Positions 10,557-23,120 of a stretch of DNA of 64,000 bases are shown here, piece by piece. The first letter of the stretch is position 1, and the number at the start of each line of letters is the position of its first letter. The position numbers and the translations under genes were made by a program. The notes under the pieces were generated by a model. It was not told the DNA's origin, ran no database searches, and worked only from the letters and a program-made list of their open reading frames with translations. The stretch covers positions 17,749,001 through 17,813,000 of the forward strand of contig NC_133161.1 of the NCBI RefSeq assembly GCF_040802235.1, given 5' to 3'. The DNA is from Manis javanica. Taxonomy: Eukaryota > Chordata > Mammalia > Pholidota > Manidae.

Positions 10557-12590
10557 GGTCTGCCCGCCGTAGGGAGGGCCAGGGTCTGGGCCCCACCTCA
10601 CCTTTGTTAATGCTGAATTACCCCCAAGCACCAGAGAATCCTCAGGAGGGGCCCCTCCGATTTCTCGTGGCTATACTACTGACATTTATGGACTCCGAAT
10701 AGCAACCCCTCAACCCTGAAATAGAAAGAGAATAGCTCTCTGCTACAGAACAGCCCGTTCACTTGTTATTTGTTCTGTTTACCAAAATATTCAGTACGGC
10801 ACTTTCTTGAATGCTGAGTCCCCAGAGCTACTAGTTTTATATCCGTGGTCTTGGGCAAGTGTATCCCTTTTGTTGCTGTTCTGTTGACTCTGCGTAAAGG
10901 TCACTGGGGCCTTTACTTACTGCGTGTGGTCCTGGGGCCTCGGGCCTATCTGCCCCCTTCCACCCCTCAGCAGCAGCATCAGGAACAACTGAGTGGCCCA
11001 GTGAACTGAGACACTGGTGCTGCTGGGGCTGGACTTTCCCCAGTGTTGGGGAAAGAGTAGTTGTCCCTGTGAGCTGGGCCCTGGTGACACGAGTAGGACC
11101 GGTGGGGCTTCTTTCCCACATTTTGCTTTTTTCCTAGCAGAAGTCATGTGCGTTCACATCTTTTGATTTCTGTGCTTAGAACAAACTTGCAGCCTCTCTC
11201 TATGTTAATGAGAAAGGAAGGTTGTATCCGAACTTGGAAAGGGACGTTTTCCCTCTGTCCACCTGCCTAGTAGCCTAGAGCAGAGGTGTGATGCCCAGCT
11301 GGCTCCTAGCAGGTAGGTGAAGTGGAGGAGAGAGATGCAGCTCTGCCTGTCAACTCTGATAGCATGCCAGTGAGTGCGCTAATACATATATAGTAGGTGT
11401 GTATGAAGTAGGTCAAATCGCAACTAAAATGAAAAGGCTTTCTTTTCCTGCCTATGGTATTAGTGTTCCTCTGATGAGATTAATTTTGAGAAAGAGGCAT
11501 AACGTCAGTGGACCATGTTTTGGTGTTTGTGCTTTTGTGTAGTTTGTATATGGTAATTTTGGAGGCGAGACTAGCAGGAAAGTCAGTGTTCTTCATTTCC
11601 TTGTTCTTCAGTAGGCATTTAAGCTGACCGGCCACTTCTCCTTTTGCACAGAGATGAAGGCTTTTGCACAAAGACAAAAAAAAAGGGGGTGGGGGCAGAG
11701 ATTGTGTTCTTAAGTTGAGGTGTGGGTCTCCAGGTCTCACACTGAGGTGCGGTATGTCTGCTCCACAGCCGGGAGCTGTTCCCTGGTGGGGTCTGAGGTC
11801 AGTGTCTCTAGAACCGCTGGGTTGCTTCAGGGAAGTCGCTTAAGCTGTCTTGGCTTTTTGTTACACAAAATGTGGATACTGTTTCTCCACCTGAGCCACA
11901 AGGTTCCCAGACTGATTTGTTGTTTTGGACACTGACCACTTTCAAGTGCCACTAATGGTTTAGTCTAAAAGATGCTGAATTAGGTGTGAACCCATTCATG
12001 GAATCAGATGGTACTTTCTTTGAAAAATGTGGAGTTCCTCAGACTGATGGTGCTATAAATACCATGGGTTGAATATCCTTTTAAAAACAACAAAAGCTGC
12101 TTTTTTAAATCGCTTTATTGAGGAACCTGTCCTTAGACTCTGTTAGCTGTGTATCTGGAGTCTTACCAAGATAACTCTGAACAGGACAGAACCTTCCACC
12201 ACATAGTATCACCCTTTTTATTGGTGGCAAATATTATAATATATGCTGACTGAACTGTTGATGTACACAGACAGCTCTTCACTGGGTCTGTTAGGTTTTA
12301 GAGAATGTGTGTCCCTCTCAGTCTGAATGCTCTGCTGGTCTTATTAACAAGAGGTTCTGTATGGACAGATAAGGGCACTCATACATTGAAACAAACACAT
12401 GTAAGAACAGAATGTCTGAAATGCCCTGTGGGTTGATTTTTCTTTCTAGTGGTTGAATGTAAGGAAGTATGTCTAACAGATACTAGTTGATTTTTTTAAC
12501 AAGCTTTTTTTTTTTTAACCATTTTTTCCCCTTGCACAACTGACTTTTCAATCCAGGTTGAAATTTATTTCAACCTTTATTAAAGGGGCA

Positions 12591-12596
12591 AATAAA
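12591..12596 (+). terminator. Candidate SLC35B4 poly(A) signal AATAAA (proximal)
   Basis: A canonical AATAAA follows directly after the 12556-12575 hairpin, and a short T-run (12600-12605) follows the signal. It would give a 3'UTR of about 2.05 kb. Confidence 0.4.
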
Positions 12597-12854
12597 CCAT
12601 TTTTTAGAGAATCAGATTCATATGTAACTAGAGGAGAAATGTTTATTAAATAGATACTCTTTCTCTGGATCAAGATCATGTAACTTTGTGCCCCAGAGAT
12701 AGAGGATATGGTTTGTTTACAAAAGAAATTGTTGTTTAAGACATCCCAAACTCTACCCTTAGAGCAAAGATCAAATAACAGTTGACACTAACCAGCAAAT
12801 GAGCCATGTATGGGCATACCTATGTGCCCACTTAACAGCTAGACTGGGGTCCTA

Positions 12855-12860
12855 AATAAA
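12855..12860 (+). terminator. Candidate SLC35B4 poly(A) signal AATAAA (distal)
   Basis: A second canonical AATAAA, followed within about 25 bases by a GT-rich stretch (ggtggctgtttg) that looks like a downstream processing element. It would give a 3'UTR of about 2.3 kb. Confidence 0.4.
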
Positions 12861-15800
12861 GTAACGGGAGGAAATGGTGGCTGTTTGAATTATATGTCTG
12901 CATACCCTTTACCACAATTCTGTTGTCGCATCATAAGCTCTCTTTTTCTTTTTGTATTAGTAATTAATTTTTGATCCTTTATTTTCTTTTTCATCCAACT
13001 AAACAGCCATTAATGCACTAGGTAGGCTTCTATCAGGTTTTAATATACTGACAAAGTCCAAAGAGTTTTTTTCCTTCTTTCTGCTCTTTTATCCAGAATG
13101 AAATACTCCAGTACTTGAGTTATTTCAGTGCTATGAGTGAAAACATGAAAGCCAAATGGATTCATGCCACCCACACAGACCGATTCTTCCAGAAAGATTA
13201 CCTGACATTTCTAAAGGAGTCTGACATCTAGGGTTCATTTCCTGAGCACCTTTCTTCCTGTCTGCCCTGTTTTTCTTTTAATTCCTAACCCCCCCCATCC
13301 TGTGTCCTCACTGCAGCCTCTGTTCATTTGTATAGCTTTCTCCTGAGCAATACCTATCTATAATCTTGTGTCCGTTTATGCCTGTATTCTTTGGGGCCTC
13401 TCAGTGTTTTTGTGGATTTTTACAGGGTACTTATATCCGCATAGCATGTATTTTGTTACACTTTATTAAAGCACTGATACAGAGTGGGGTGTCTACCTGG
13501 CAGAGTATGTGAATATATGTAGATGAGTATGGACATGAAGGGTTAATGTAAAAATGTTCATATATTCTGTCATGGCTCAAAAGTGTGGCTGAGAATCTTT
13601 ACCACAGTTCTTTTCTATATTTGGAAAATAATAGTTTTCCTATTTTGCTCTTTTTGTCCTACCTTTAGCTGACTTCACTCAACACTGTCAAATGCCTGTG
13701 GAGAGGGGAGGCAGAAAACATTAGGTCAGGAATGATTCTAAACCAGTGCATTAGCTCGGGCTGGTGGACATGCTCATCAGTGGACCAGCTGGCATATTAG
13801 AGAATGTGGCAAAGACCGGGAGCAGGTACGCAGTGCACACTGAGAGCACATCACAGAAGCGTGCAGTCAAGATCCTACCCTTGCAGTCATTTGTTTCTTG
13901 TGGGCGTGGAGTTATGAGTAATTCTGCCCTTATTAGGTAAAGTATTTGGGTCTCAGTAGCTTTATCCTGGGAAATGGGAATGCTCTTACCTGCGGTCATC
14001 CACTCTTAGGTTGAAAGAAGTGTCAATGTAGATAAGATACACTCGTTATTATTACTGGTTGTCCTGGCATTTGAGAATGAGTAAAAACAGTGTTTGTAAA
14101 TGAAAGAACTAGTCATTGCACTGGGATATGTTCAGTACACCCCGAGCTGGGGTGGCCGACTGTGTAGTATTGTCTCCTCCCAGCAGCTTCCTGCCAGTAG
14201 ACTTTGCAAAGAAGGGAGGAACCAGGGGTCATGCCTTAGTTCTGTTTGCCAGTCCCGGCACGGTTTCTGAGAAAACTTCTGATGGCTCCTGATACCTGTG
14301 TTCCTACTCTTCATTAGCTGGTTGGCAAGAAAGCAAATAAGAGGAAACCTTCCTAAGATTCGAAGCCAGAGAAGAAATAAAGGGCACACACCAGGGATTG
14401 CTCCCGGCATGCTGCTTTTTGCTGTCTTCCTGCCTCGTGGTCGGAGGAAGAGCATTACATCTTGAGCACCTTGCACATGAGATGTACAGTGCAAGGAGAT
14501 GCCTATCAGAGTAGCATTAAGGATTTCTAAAAGTTTTTGAAGTAGGTTATTTGGGGTGAACCTTACATTTCCATAGCTGGTTTGTATTGGCTGATGCCTG
14601 GAGCTCATTGTCTATTTGTCTGTTCTCAGTATCATACTGAGACCTCTGCCTGTGCTTTACCTACTTAAATCATTAATCATCCTGGCAAATTGCCTCAATT
14701 TTAGTCAGGTAAGGTAAGCTGCAAGGGTACCACAGGTAGGTGGGGTGGGGAAGCTTAGTCTACATTTAGAAGAAATAAAACTCATGTTTTTTTTAAGAAA
14801 AAAAGCTTTATAATTCCCTGGCACATTGGATTATATATATCTTGTGAGATATAAGGATGACGCCTATGAACCCAGGATGCGTGGTGATCCCCAGGGCGAT
14901 ACAAATGGCTGTGTATATTACTATATCACAGTCATTTCTGTGCAAGTTGTTTCTGTTCCAGAGAATGGCATCTTCCTCCAAAGAAGAGGATGATATTTTA
15001 AGTAGAATTTCCTAACAAATTATGTGGAGTGGGGGGTGTGGGGAGGAATGGTATGGTTATGGTTTTCCCAGCCTGGGAGCTGGTCATTCAGTATTGAGTT
15101 TTAAGAACAAAGATGGGGCAGAGATAGCAGTAGAGTATGTAGAACAGCTAATAGGCATTAGTGAGCATTCAGATGTTGAGCTCTGTAAATATTAAACATT
15201 GGCTTCCAGCCTTGTGAGTTATTTGAGCATAGAGTTAAGGAGTACATGGAGATTTTGTGAATAAAATGTTTTGCCAAACAAGCTGAAGAAGTCTTTTACC
15301 ATGATTACTTAGAAAGAGCAATTTTCTACTTTCTGAAACAACTCATCAGACACCTGGTTTTTATCCTGAATTGTACAGTCGTCATTGTTTCTTAATAAAA
15401 GTGATAAATTTGCAGGTGTTTCCAATCACCACTACCTTTCAAGTGCTTGTGTGTGGTTTCAAAAGCTCTCCAATTTTGCCTTGCATATTGGTGGTGGTAC
15501 GTTTTACTACAGATGATCGTAAGCCTCCTGTCTTTTTAATGCATAGCATGTGGATCAAACATAAACCACTTCACAGGCTACAGGTCTGTTTCTGCTTCAA
15601 AAATGTAAAGAGAATCAGCCTACTTTTGGAGGTTTTAGAGGTTCATGATAGTTTACATTTCTGTAGCATATCTCTTAAAACCTCTTCACCTTAATAGAAA
15701 CACATTGAGTTTTGTAATGCTGCCATGTAATGCCCAGCTCTATCTTCAATCTGTTGCTTTTAAGTAAATCTTAATGTGAAAGCAACTTTCAAAGCAGTTT

Positions 15801-18800
15801 ACCACACCCAGTCCATTTTTGATCATGTTACTCAGTAGCCCCTAGGTGCAGAACACTAAAAGGAAAGCATAATTAAAATCACTAACTAAAGCATAATTAA
15901 AATCCATCTCTTTAAAAATCACAGCACAACTTTATTGGAAGGATGGGGCTTGATGTTCTTAAACCGTCCTGAGCCTGTAATTGCATGCTGGAATGGTTGG
16001 TCTCAAGCCCCTTTAACCCTCAAATCATGTAGGCAACAGAGGGTGGCAAACTAAAATGTTATGAACTGCAAGCCTGAAACAAGTAGAGAGCCCTTTGGGA
16101 GACTGAATCATGGTTTAATTAACCCCTCAGCAAACTGTGTAACCTCACCAGCGGGGCATCTTCTGCAGGGCAGCACTTCTGACTCCCTTGCCAGCAGCAA
16201 AACTTCATTGCGGGTTATGCCGGTGTTAGGCCCGAGATGTCCCTCATTAACACTGGCCTGAGTGCACCAGTGCACGGCAGCCAAGATCCACTTCCTTTGT
16301 CCCCGTTTTACATTCAGCATTCCAGCAACTAGGAGACATGAGCATAGATTAATGAATTTAGTGTGTATTCATGTCAAAACTTCTCTTTAAAAGAAGAAAG
16401 CACATCTGGCTATGCAAGTATTTGTTAATAGTTTAAGCTTTTCAGTGATGTTCTTTATCGGCAGATTAACTTAATAAAATCATACCATCATTAGAATTAA
16501 GTCACGTTCATGTCTGATTGTGACATAATCAGCACTTCAGGAGTTTAGCATCTGGCTTCATTATTGCATGTGACTCCGTGGTGACAGATGCGTTCGCAGC
16601 TAAGGGAGCTGCTGCTGATGACTGGAAGTTTATTATTTCCTATAATAGCTTCAAGTAAGTTTACTGCATGAGCACATTCTCTTCATGAAGGCCACACATC
16701 TGTATCAATTTCCTAGAATTTTTAAGTTTGTCACAATAATGGCTGTCACGCCAGCAATTAAATGGAGTGACTTAGTAACAGTAAACACAGAGTTGCCATA
16801 TGCGAGGCACTTTGCTTGACTTAATACTCTTCACCAATCACTGAAGTTAGAAAATTCTCGTAGTTACACAGATAAGGAAACTGGGGCACAGAGGAGCTAA
16901 CTTTCCTTAGTTACGCATACGGGTCGGAGCCAGGATTTGAGCCCATTAAACACTAATTCCAGAATCTACACTTAACCATGGCACCATGCAACCTCTAAAG
17001 TTCCAGTAAAAGACTGCAAGATCTTCCTTGCCCCATGTCTCTGGTGTAGATCTCTGTGGGCTGTCAACAGTCTCAAATATGTTTTTTAACCATTATGTTA
17101 ACAATGTGTCTTTGAATTCATACCTTACTCTCTTTCCTCTGAGAGTTTATCATCTGTGCTCTAGTACAAGCAGTCAGAAAATAAAAACCAGGAAGTTAGT
17201 AAACAGGACTCAAACAATTCTGGTTCTTAAATGTTCCTATCTGAATGTGTTCTGGTATCTGAAGCACATGACTTACAGGTTAATCAACAACATCAAATAC
17301 ACAGTGTGGAAACTTAGGTAATTAAATCACAAGGCCTTTATCAACAATTTGCCTAAGTAGCTGTAATTCACAGAATGTTTAGTGTATGCATTTAGTTTCT
17401 CCAAGTTCTAAGAAAGCTCTTAAATGATGTAATCTACCTGGATAAATGCCACCCCTGAATCATACTTTGATAATAAACCTTCAACCATCATACAAAGATC
17501 ATTACTGGAGTTTTCATTTTCAGTGATTCAGAATCTTTGGCCCAAATGGAGTTTAATGCATTATCCATTATCCGATGGATTGCCTAATAGCCTCCTTTCA
17601 AATGAGAATCAGTGGAGTATTGCTCAGATTTTAGTTCTAGAAAACATTTGTCTCTGCAGATGTGTTAGCATGTGCAATTTTGTAAGAAAATGATAACTCA
17701 TCACTTTAATATAAATTATATCAGGATAAGATTTAACTGCATGCAATAAAACCCAACGGTAACTTAACACAATAGTTCATTTTTCACAGGTGGTAGGCAG
17801 ACTGGGGCTTGTTCAGCCACTCAAGGAAGTCACCCAGGAAAGCAAGTGGAAGCTGTCAGAAAGGCACATCTGCAGAAGCCCGTGTATCTGAGGGGCGATG
17901 ACACGGCCTCTGTCTTGCTTCCGCATCACACAAGAACATGTCAGGAATCTATCCCAGAACACTGCCTGCGATGATTCAGGGAATATACATTCCAAGATCC
18001 TCAAACCCTCTGACACAGGGAGAAATTGGCATTGGAAGGGGAAACGGCTGACTTCCCGATAGGCAGCCTGGCACAGTCTGCCACATGGCTGCTATTAATA
18101 TTTAACTTTCAGAAAGAGTAAAACAGCATGCTTCTGCCTCGTCTGACATCCCTCATACAATGAACATGCTCTATCTTTTCTCCGTAAGGCACCATATCCA
18201 GCTCTTGTCCAGGCACAATTTCCCTTCAATATCCTATATCCTAAAGCCAAAAATTAACCACCATGTCTTAGATAAAATAAAAAGGTGGCAGAGGGAGGAT
18301 AATTTGATGCTGATAATTAAAAATTAAGCTGCAATATCAATACACTAATACATTCATACCAATGCAAAGGACAAAATAGGTAGACTTGTTACAGTCCCCA
18401 TTTTAGCAATTCTTTATGAGGCCATAGTTGGTACTTAGAACTTATTCCACTGCTTATGCTTGTTCTTTACCTTCTGCCAGCAACTCTGCCGGTCAAGGGT
18501 CTTTACCTTGTGGAATGACCCAAGCCTTCACGGCTGAAGAGTCAGCTCCTGTTCCGCCAGCTCTGTGGTGGTGTCTTCTAACTTGTGCCTCTGGACATGT
18601 AACTAGTAAGGAAGGTTCCCAGGGCTGCCTGGAGTTAGAAACATTCCTCACTGGTCGGGTAGCAGGACCTGCTCCCATCATCCTCAGGGGCAGTTCCCCC
18701 CAGCTAGGACTGTAATCTTCTTCCTTGCCTATTGCTGCAGTGACAAAAGAAATAAAAAGTGACTCAGTGGTAGTGTCAACTTCCTCCTCAAGTGAGCCTT

Positions 18801-20740
18801 TGCTGCATTCCTTAGTGAAAGCATTCCTCCCTCGGCATCTAAAACTTCTCCACCAGCAGCACTCTTCAAATTGTGGGGACAAGAAACAAAAATTTTGCAG
18901 GTAGTTTGTTAAGGGGTAATGGTGTGAGTCCACCTCACCTCTACCTCCTCATTCCTGGACGCATGTTTCCTCTGGGTGCAAAGGGACTGTGGGACTGTGT
19001 GTGTTGCTGGTCAGGCAGACACTGCATCTTGCAGGACAGCAGGACAGCACGTTCCGCCCGATTTTCCAATACACTGACTCCGAACCAGGCAAACCAGAAG
19101 GTGTCAGCTTACCTGGATGCTTTTTTTTCTAGCTGCCACACAAGCAGCCCATTCTCAGGTGTCTGTTACTGGTTTAGACCAACTTGAGTGACATAGAGTT
19201 GGCCTCACTTAACTTGTCTCTGGCATCTCCCTCAAACCTCACTTAACACATGCAAATGAAACATACACATCTGCAGTGTTCTGGTGTAAATCCTGAAAGC
19301 TACACTTCTTTTGAAAGCTCCCCACCCCTCCCACTTCCACCCTCTTTCTTCGGTGGGCCCATTTTAAATGTGTTAAAGCTAGGAAAAGATGTCATCAAAA
19401 GGAGAAAAACAGGTGGGGAAGAAAAAGATGAAAACGTTCTTTGACAGTTCACTTCTGTTTTGCAGCTGTGAGAGCTGCAGATTTGAATTGTGTTACCTCC
19501 CTCACCAAGCTAATTCTCTTTAAGGAGAAAAAAAAAAGCCACGTCTCCTTCCTTCAATCAGTGTCAACAGCCAATTACAATCTTTCATCACCCAAAGTGT
19601 AATAACACAAATGTTATCATGGAAGAAAACAGTTGGACTGACAAGATTAGCAATTCACTCCTTTCTTAATCCTGTAATCACATGATATGCAGCAGTTTAC
19701 AATAATATACACCCAAATTTGCCAGTAAATTGCCCCATAAAGGCCGTGTGTAAATTCCCCTCGTCATGTCTACTTTTGGCACAGAAGCATGTGTCTTCCT
19801 GTAGGAGACTTGGGATGAATTAAGATCAACTCCTTAAGAGAGCTTTTTCCTCATCCTTTAACCACTGCAGAAGGTTGTTAATTATAGAGAGGGATATACT
19901 TGGTGGAATATATAACCATGAATGGCATATAGGGGCTACAGAGAACCAAGGCAGCTGCCAGTGACAGAAGGTGCTATGCCAGTGCTAAGATCAGCACTTG
20001 GTTGTGGGTGCTGGAAGACAGAAGTCTTCTTGTCTTATGGGATCAAATATCTGTTGATAAGATTTGATTTTGTTCCCCTGACATCTTTGGGATGCCCCAC
20101 TTAATCAGCACTTAAAAACCACACTCCCTCCCACCCCCAGAGGGTGTGGTATGATGGGTATGAATTTCAGATCATAAACTGGATTGTGAAAGGAGTGTCA
20201 CAGATAACTGATGTAAAGAAACAGATTTAGGAAGACGCCCAGCCCCCACACTGCCAGGCCTGGTGGGGGTGGATGGGGGGCTCTCATTACATCTTTGCTA
20301 GGGCTCCACATCTCCCTGCCGTCAAAGAAAGACCCAGGAGGCTGTGTGATGTTTACAAAATGAAAACGAGGTTCTGAATTTCTGTCCATTCTTGGTTGTT
20401 GGGGGTCCCGGAAACCTGGTGACCCTGTAGCCCCAGTGCCTGCCTGGGAACGCTGTCTCGGTTTCCCCTGTGCTGTGTGACTTAGCATTTCTTGGCCCCA
20501 AATGCCTGGTTTACCTCAGGTGGGGAGCCCCGGGGGCCTGAAGGGTGCCATTAAAGCCAGGCGAAGACGTTAAGGAAAAAATTGGGAAGACGGAGGCAGA
20601 TCAGTGTGGGAGAGAGCAGGGAAGTGAGGCAATGTCATGCCCTTGTGGAGTCCGCTCAGCCCGTGAAACAGGCCCAGCTTATTCTTTAACCATCTATATA
20701 TGCTGCTCTTCCTCTTCTTCCAGCCCTGAATCGATTAAAT
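12861..20740. other. Intergenic DNA between SLC35B4 and LRGUK, first part
   Basis: I see no gene here. A MIR (minus) is evident near 16750-16990. The open frames at 14132-14608 and 18493-18933 (minus) have no recognisable family, biased composition or splice context. The 17760-18110 and 18420-19170 parts look like old repeat debris I cannot assign. Confidence 0.55.
16750..16990 (-). mobile_element. MIR SINE, minus strand
   Basis: It shows the reverse-strand MIR core: cagataaggaaactggggcacagagg, then a 'gagccaggatttgagccca' block and a 'cttaaccatggcaccatgcaacctct' end. These are the classic tRNA-derived MIR landmarks in order. Confidence 0.8.
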
Positions 20741-20749
20741 AGCTTTGTA

Positions 20750-21360
20750 ACCAGGATGAGAGACAGACCTCCAGAGTGTGTACATGACCCTATGTGGGCA
20801 AAGAATACCGAGATTCGGATCAACACAGTTACCCACATAACCCTATTCTTAAGACAAAGCTTCAAAGAAATTACTAATCACCCATATACATCATGCCTTA
20901 TGCCAACCCCTACCCTGAAGGCCCTGTAAAACCCCAAACCCTTAAGTGCACCTCCTCTCTGAGGTCAACTGCACTCGTCTGAGTGTATACTTGTGGGTAA
21001 ATTTGCAATATTTCCAGAATCTCTCACCTGGTTTTGCTGCATCTGCATATCAATAGGTGTTTCAGCGGGTGGAGAGCAGTGGTCACCTACATATCAGTAG
21101 GTAATTACGAGGGCATTCGAGGGTTTATCTGGACTGGAGAGGTTGGGTGGAGCTCTCCTCTGCTGCTGCAACCGGGTCTAGAGAGAGACAGACAGGGGTG
21201 ACTGCTTGTAAGAAAAAGGGTTTCTTAACTTTATTTCTCCCTTTGACTGATTTTGGTTTTAGAGGTATTTTGCCCTGGGGGGAGTTACAGCACTATCTTA
21301 TCAAATAAACTTTCTTGTTGCATTAAGCCTATTGTACTTGTGTCTGAATTGTTTTCCATG
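20750..21360 (+). mobile_element. Probable solo LTR of an ERV1-type retrovirus
   Basis: The segment has the layout of a class-I LTR: a U3-like region, CCTGTAAAACCCCAAACC, then after about 350 bases CAAATAAACTTTCTTGTTGC, followed within about 45 bases by a GT-rich end (gtgtctgaattgt) and CA. Two near-repeats containing CATATCA-TAGGT lie inside (about 21046 and 21090). Exact ends and target duplication were not resolved. Confidence 0.5.
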
Positions 21361-22779
21361 ATAAAGAACTCCCAGACCTCCACCTCCTGTGGTAAATGTC
21401 TTTGTCGCTTTGCTGTTTCACTCAGCTTTCTAGTCTTAACAGGATCCGTTTCTCTCTCCCTGTTTTATTTCAGACCATTAGAGGAGTGGAAGTTCTCAGA
21501 ACATAATGTCACTCCATCCAGTGCTCCGTAGCTCCACCAAATTCTGGGGTGGTAGGAGGCTTAATTCCTACGCTGTGCAGATAAAGTGGACCCTGGATGC
21601 CAGGTGACCCTGGCATTAGGAGCTGGCAAGGAATTTGCTCTACGCTGAGCAGAGTCCAGTGAACTTTCCTTTCCTCCTCTGTTCTTCCTTATTCTCGCTC
21701 TACTGAATGCATGGCTGCTGACATAGGCTTAATATTCTTGCTTGAATGAATTCCTTTCTTGCTGGCACTTGTTTAACCTGATTGTGAGCTCTTTCCCAGT
21801 CAAGAGTCAAGAGCCCTGCCCTGTCGAGGTTGAGGTTTTGCCTAGTGCACAGGGAGAGACCTCCCCAGAGGCAGCTGCCTGGCAACAAAGGGTCAAAGAA
21901 ACACTGTGCAATTTACAGATCTCATTTCTCCTGCCTTAGGTTGGAGGAAGGGAGGGGGCTTGGTTTAGAGTCTTCTGTCTACCTGGTATTCTAGCTGCCA
22001 AGAGGACTTCTTTCCCCCAGCACCACCTCGTGGGGGTTGGGGGTGCAGCTAGTGCCCAGTGTACGTAGCCTATGGGGCCCCTCGCCTCTACTGCTGCATC
22101 TGCACCCATTCCTTGACTTTATCTAGACTTTGAAGGGGGATTTCTTCATCCTGAGTAGCCACAGGATTTCAGCCAATCTTAGAAGATCTTACCTGAGAAC
22201 CATCACACTTGTTTCGGACCCCTTGTATTGAGGAAACTGGAACGCATTTCCTGCTTCCCCAAAGTTCTGTTCATCTCTGCCAGGGCCCCTTGAGTGCCCT
22301 TGTGCCAGGAGGACTTGCGATCTATAACTGAATAGCCCGGGAAGGCATGAAGATCAGGGCCCCCAGTAACCACCGCTGTAGTCACACACTTTTGATACTG
22401 GACCAGATATTGGCAGTCAACGGGTAATACAACAAAATCAGAGTATGTCTTAATGAAAGCGTATGTTCCAAATTCCAAAATCGTCCTTAAGCAGCAAAAC
22501 TGTAACCACTAGATGATTTATGGAAGACATTGCAGAGCTCAGCATGCTTAGTGCCTTGTGCTTGACAATCAATCCCCTACCTAAACTAAGTGAAAATATA
22601 TTTCAAATCGAAGATGTAAATACTCTGCTGTGGATACTGTTGAGTTCATTTCACACAGATAATGCACAGATTCCACAGTACACTTCGTCATGACAGTCTG
22701 CAGGCGTTCACAGATGCTAATGGAAAGTATGTTATGTGCCTCTGGCACTTCCAGGACCTAGAATGCTCCTGGTAGGTGT

Positions 22780-23120
22780 GGTTGAAAACTATCCTGGACC
22801 AAAAATTCCAATCCCACTATACCCACACAGAAGCTCTTGCTCATGTGCACCAGCAAACATATCCAAGACTGCTCATGACAGTGCTGATTGCTCTACCAAA
22901 AAAAAATGGGAAAGACCAACATTGCTGTGGACAAGAGAATGGAAAATGGAAAAGTAATAAATGAACTATGGCTTTACCCGGCAACAAAGATGAATCACTG
23001 TTGAGTGTTAACGGTAAATCTCAGAAGACTCAGCAGAATGCTAGCACTTTCATAAAGCTCAAAAAACAGCAACATCAAACAATACGTACTATTTAAAAAA
23101 CGCAAGGTAATGGCAAACTG
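22780..23120 (+). mobile_element. Diverged old L1 3' portion
   Basis: It has degenerate ORF2 3' wording in order: ccaatcccactatacccaca, agcaaacatatccaagactgctcatgacagtgctgattgc, gtaataaatgaactatggctttac. Very diverged, probably an L1M copy. Confidence 0.45.

Larger units (their letters stand above)
10557..12860 (+). other. SLC35B4: SLC35B4 3' untranslated region (extent approximate)
   Basis: Sequence after the TGA at 10554-10556 contains no strong AATAAA until 12591-12596, with a second at 12855-12860. A MIR-like segment lies near 11810-11910. A perfect 9-bp hairpin (GGTTGAAAT / ATTTCAACC, two-base loop) sits at 12556-12575, about 15 bases before the first signal. The real 3' end cannot be fixed from sequence alone. 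Confidence 0.5.

Noticed and set aside
14132-14608. 158-residue minus-strand open frame
   Set aside because: No recognisable domain, no splice context and ordinary intergenic composition; chance length.
18493-18933. 146-residue minus-strand open frame ending IPQGKDP, first considered as the LRGUK C-terminus because of PQG
   Set aside because: No SRPGSN block or acceptor in frame; the true C-terminus was found at 37634-37764.
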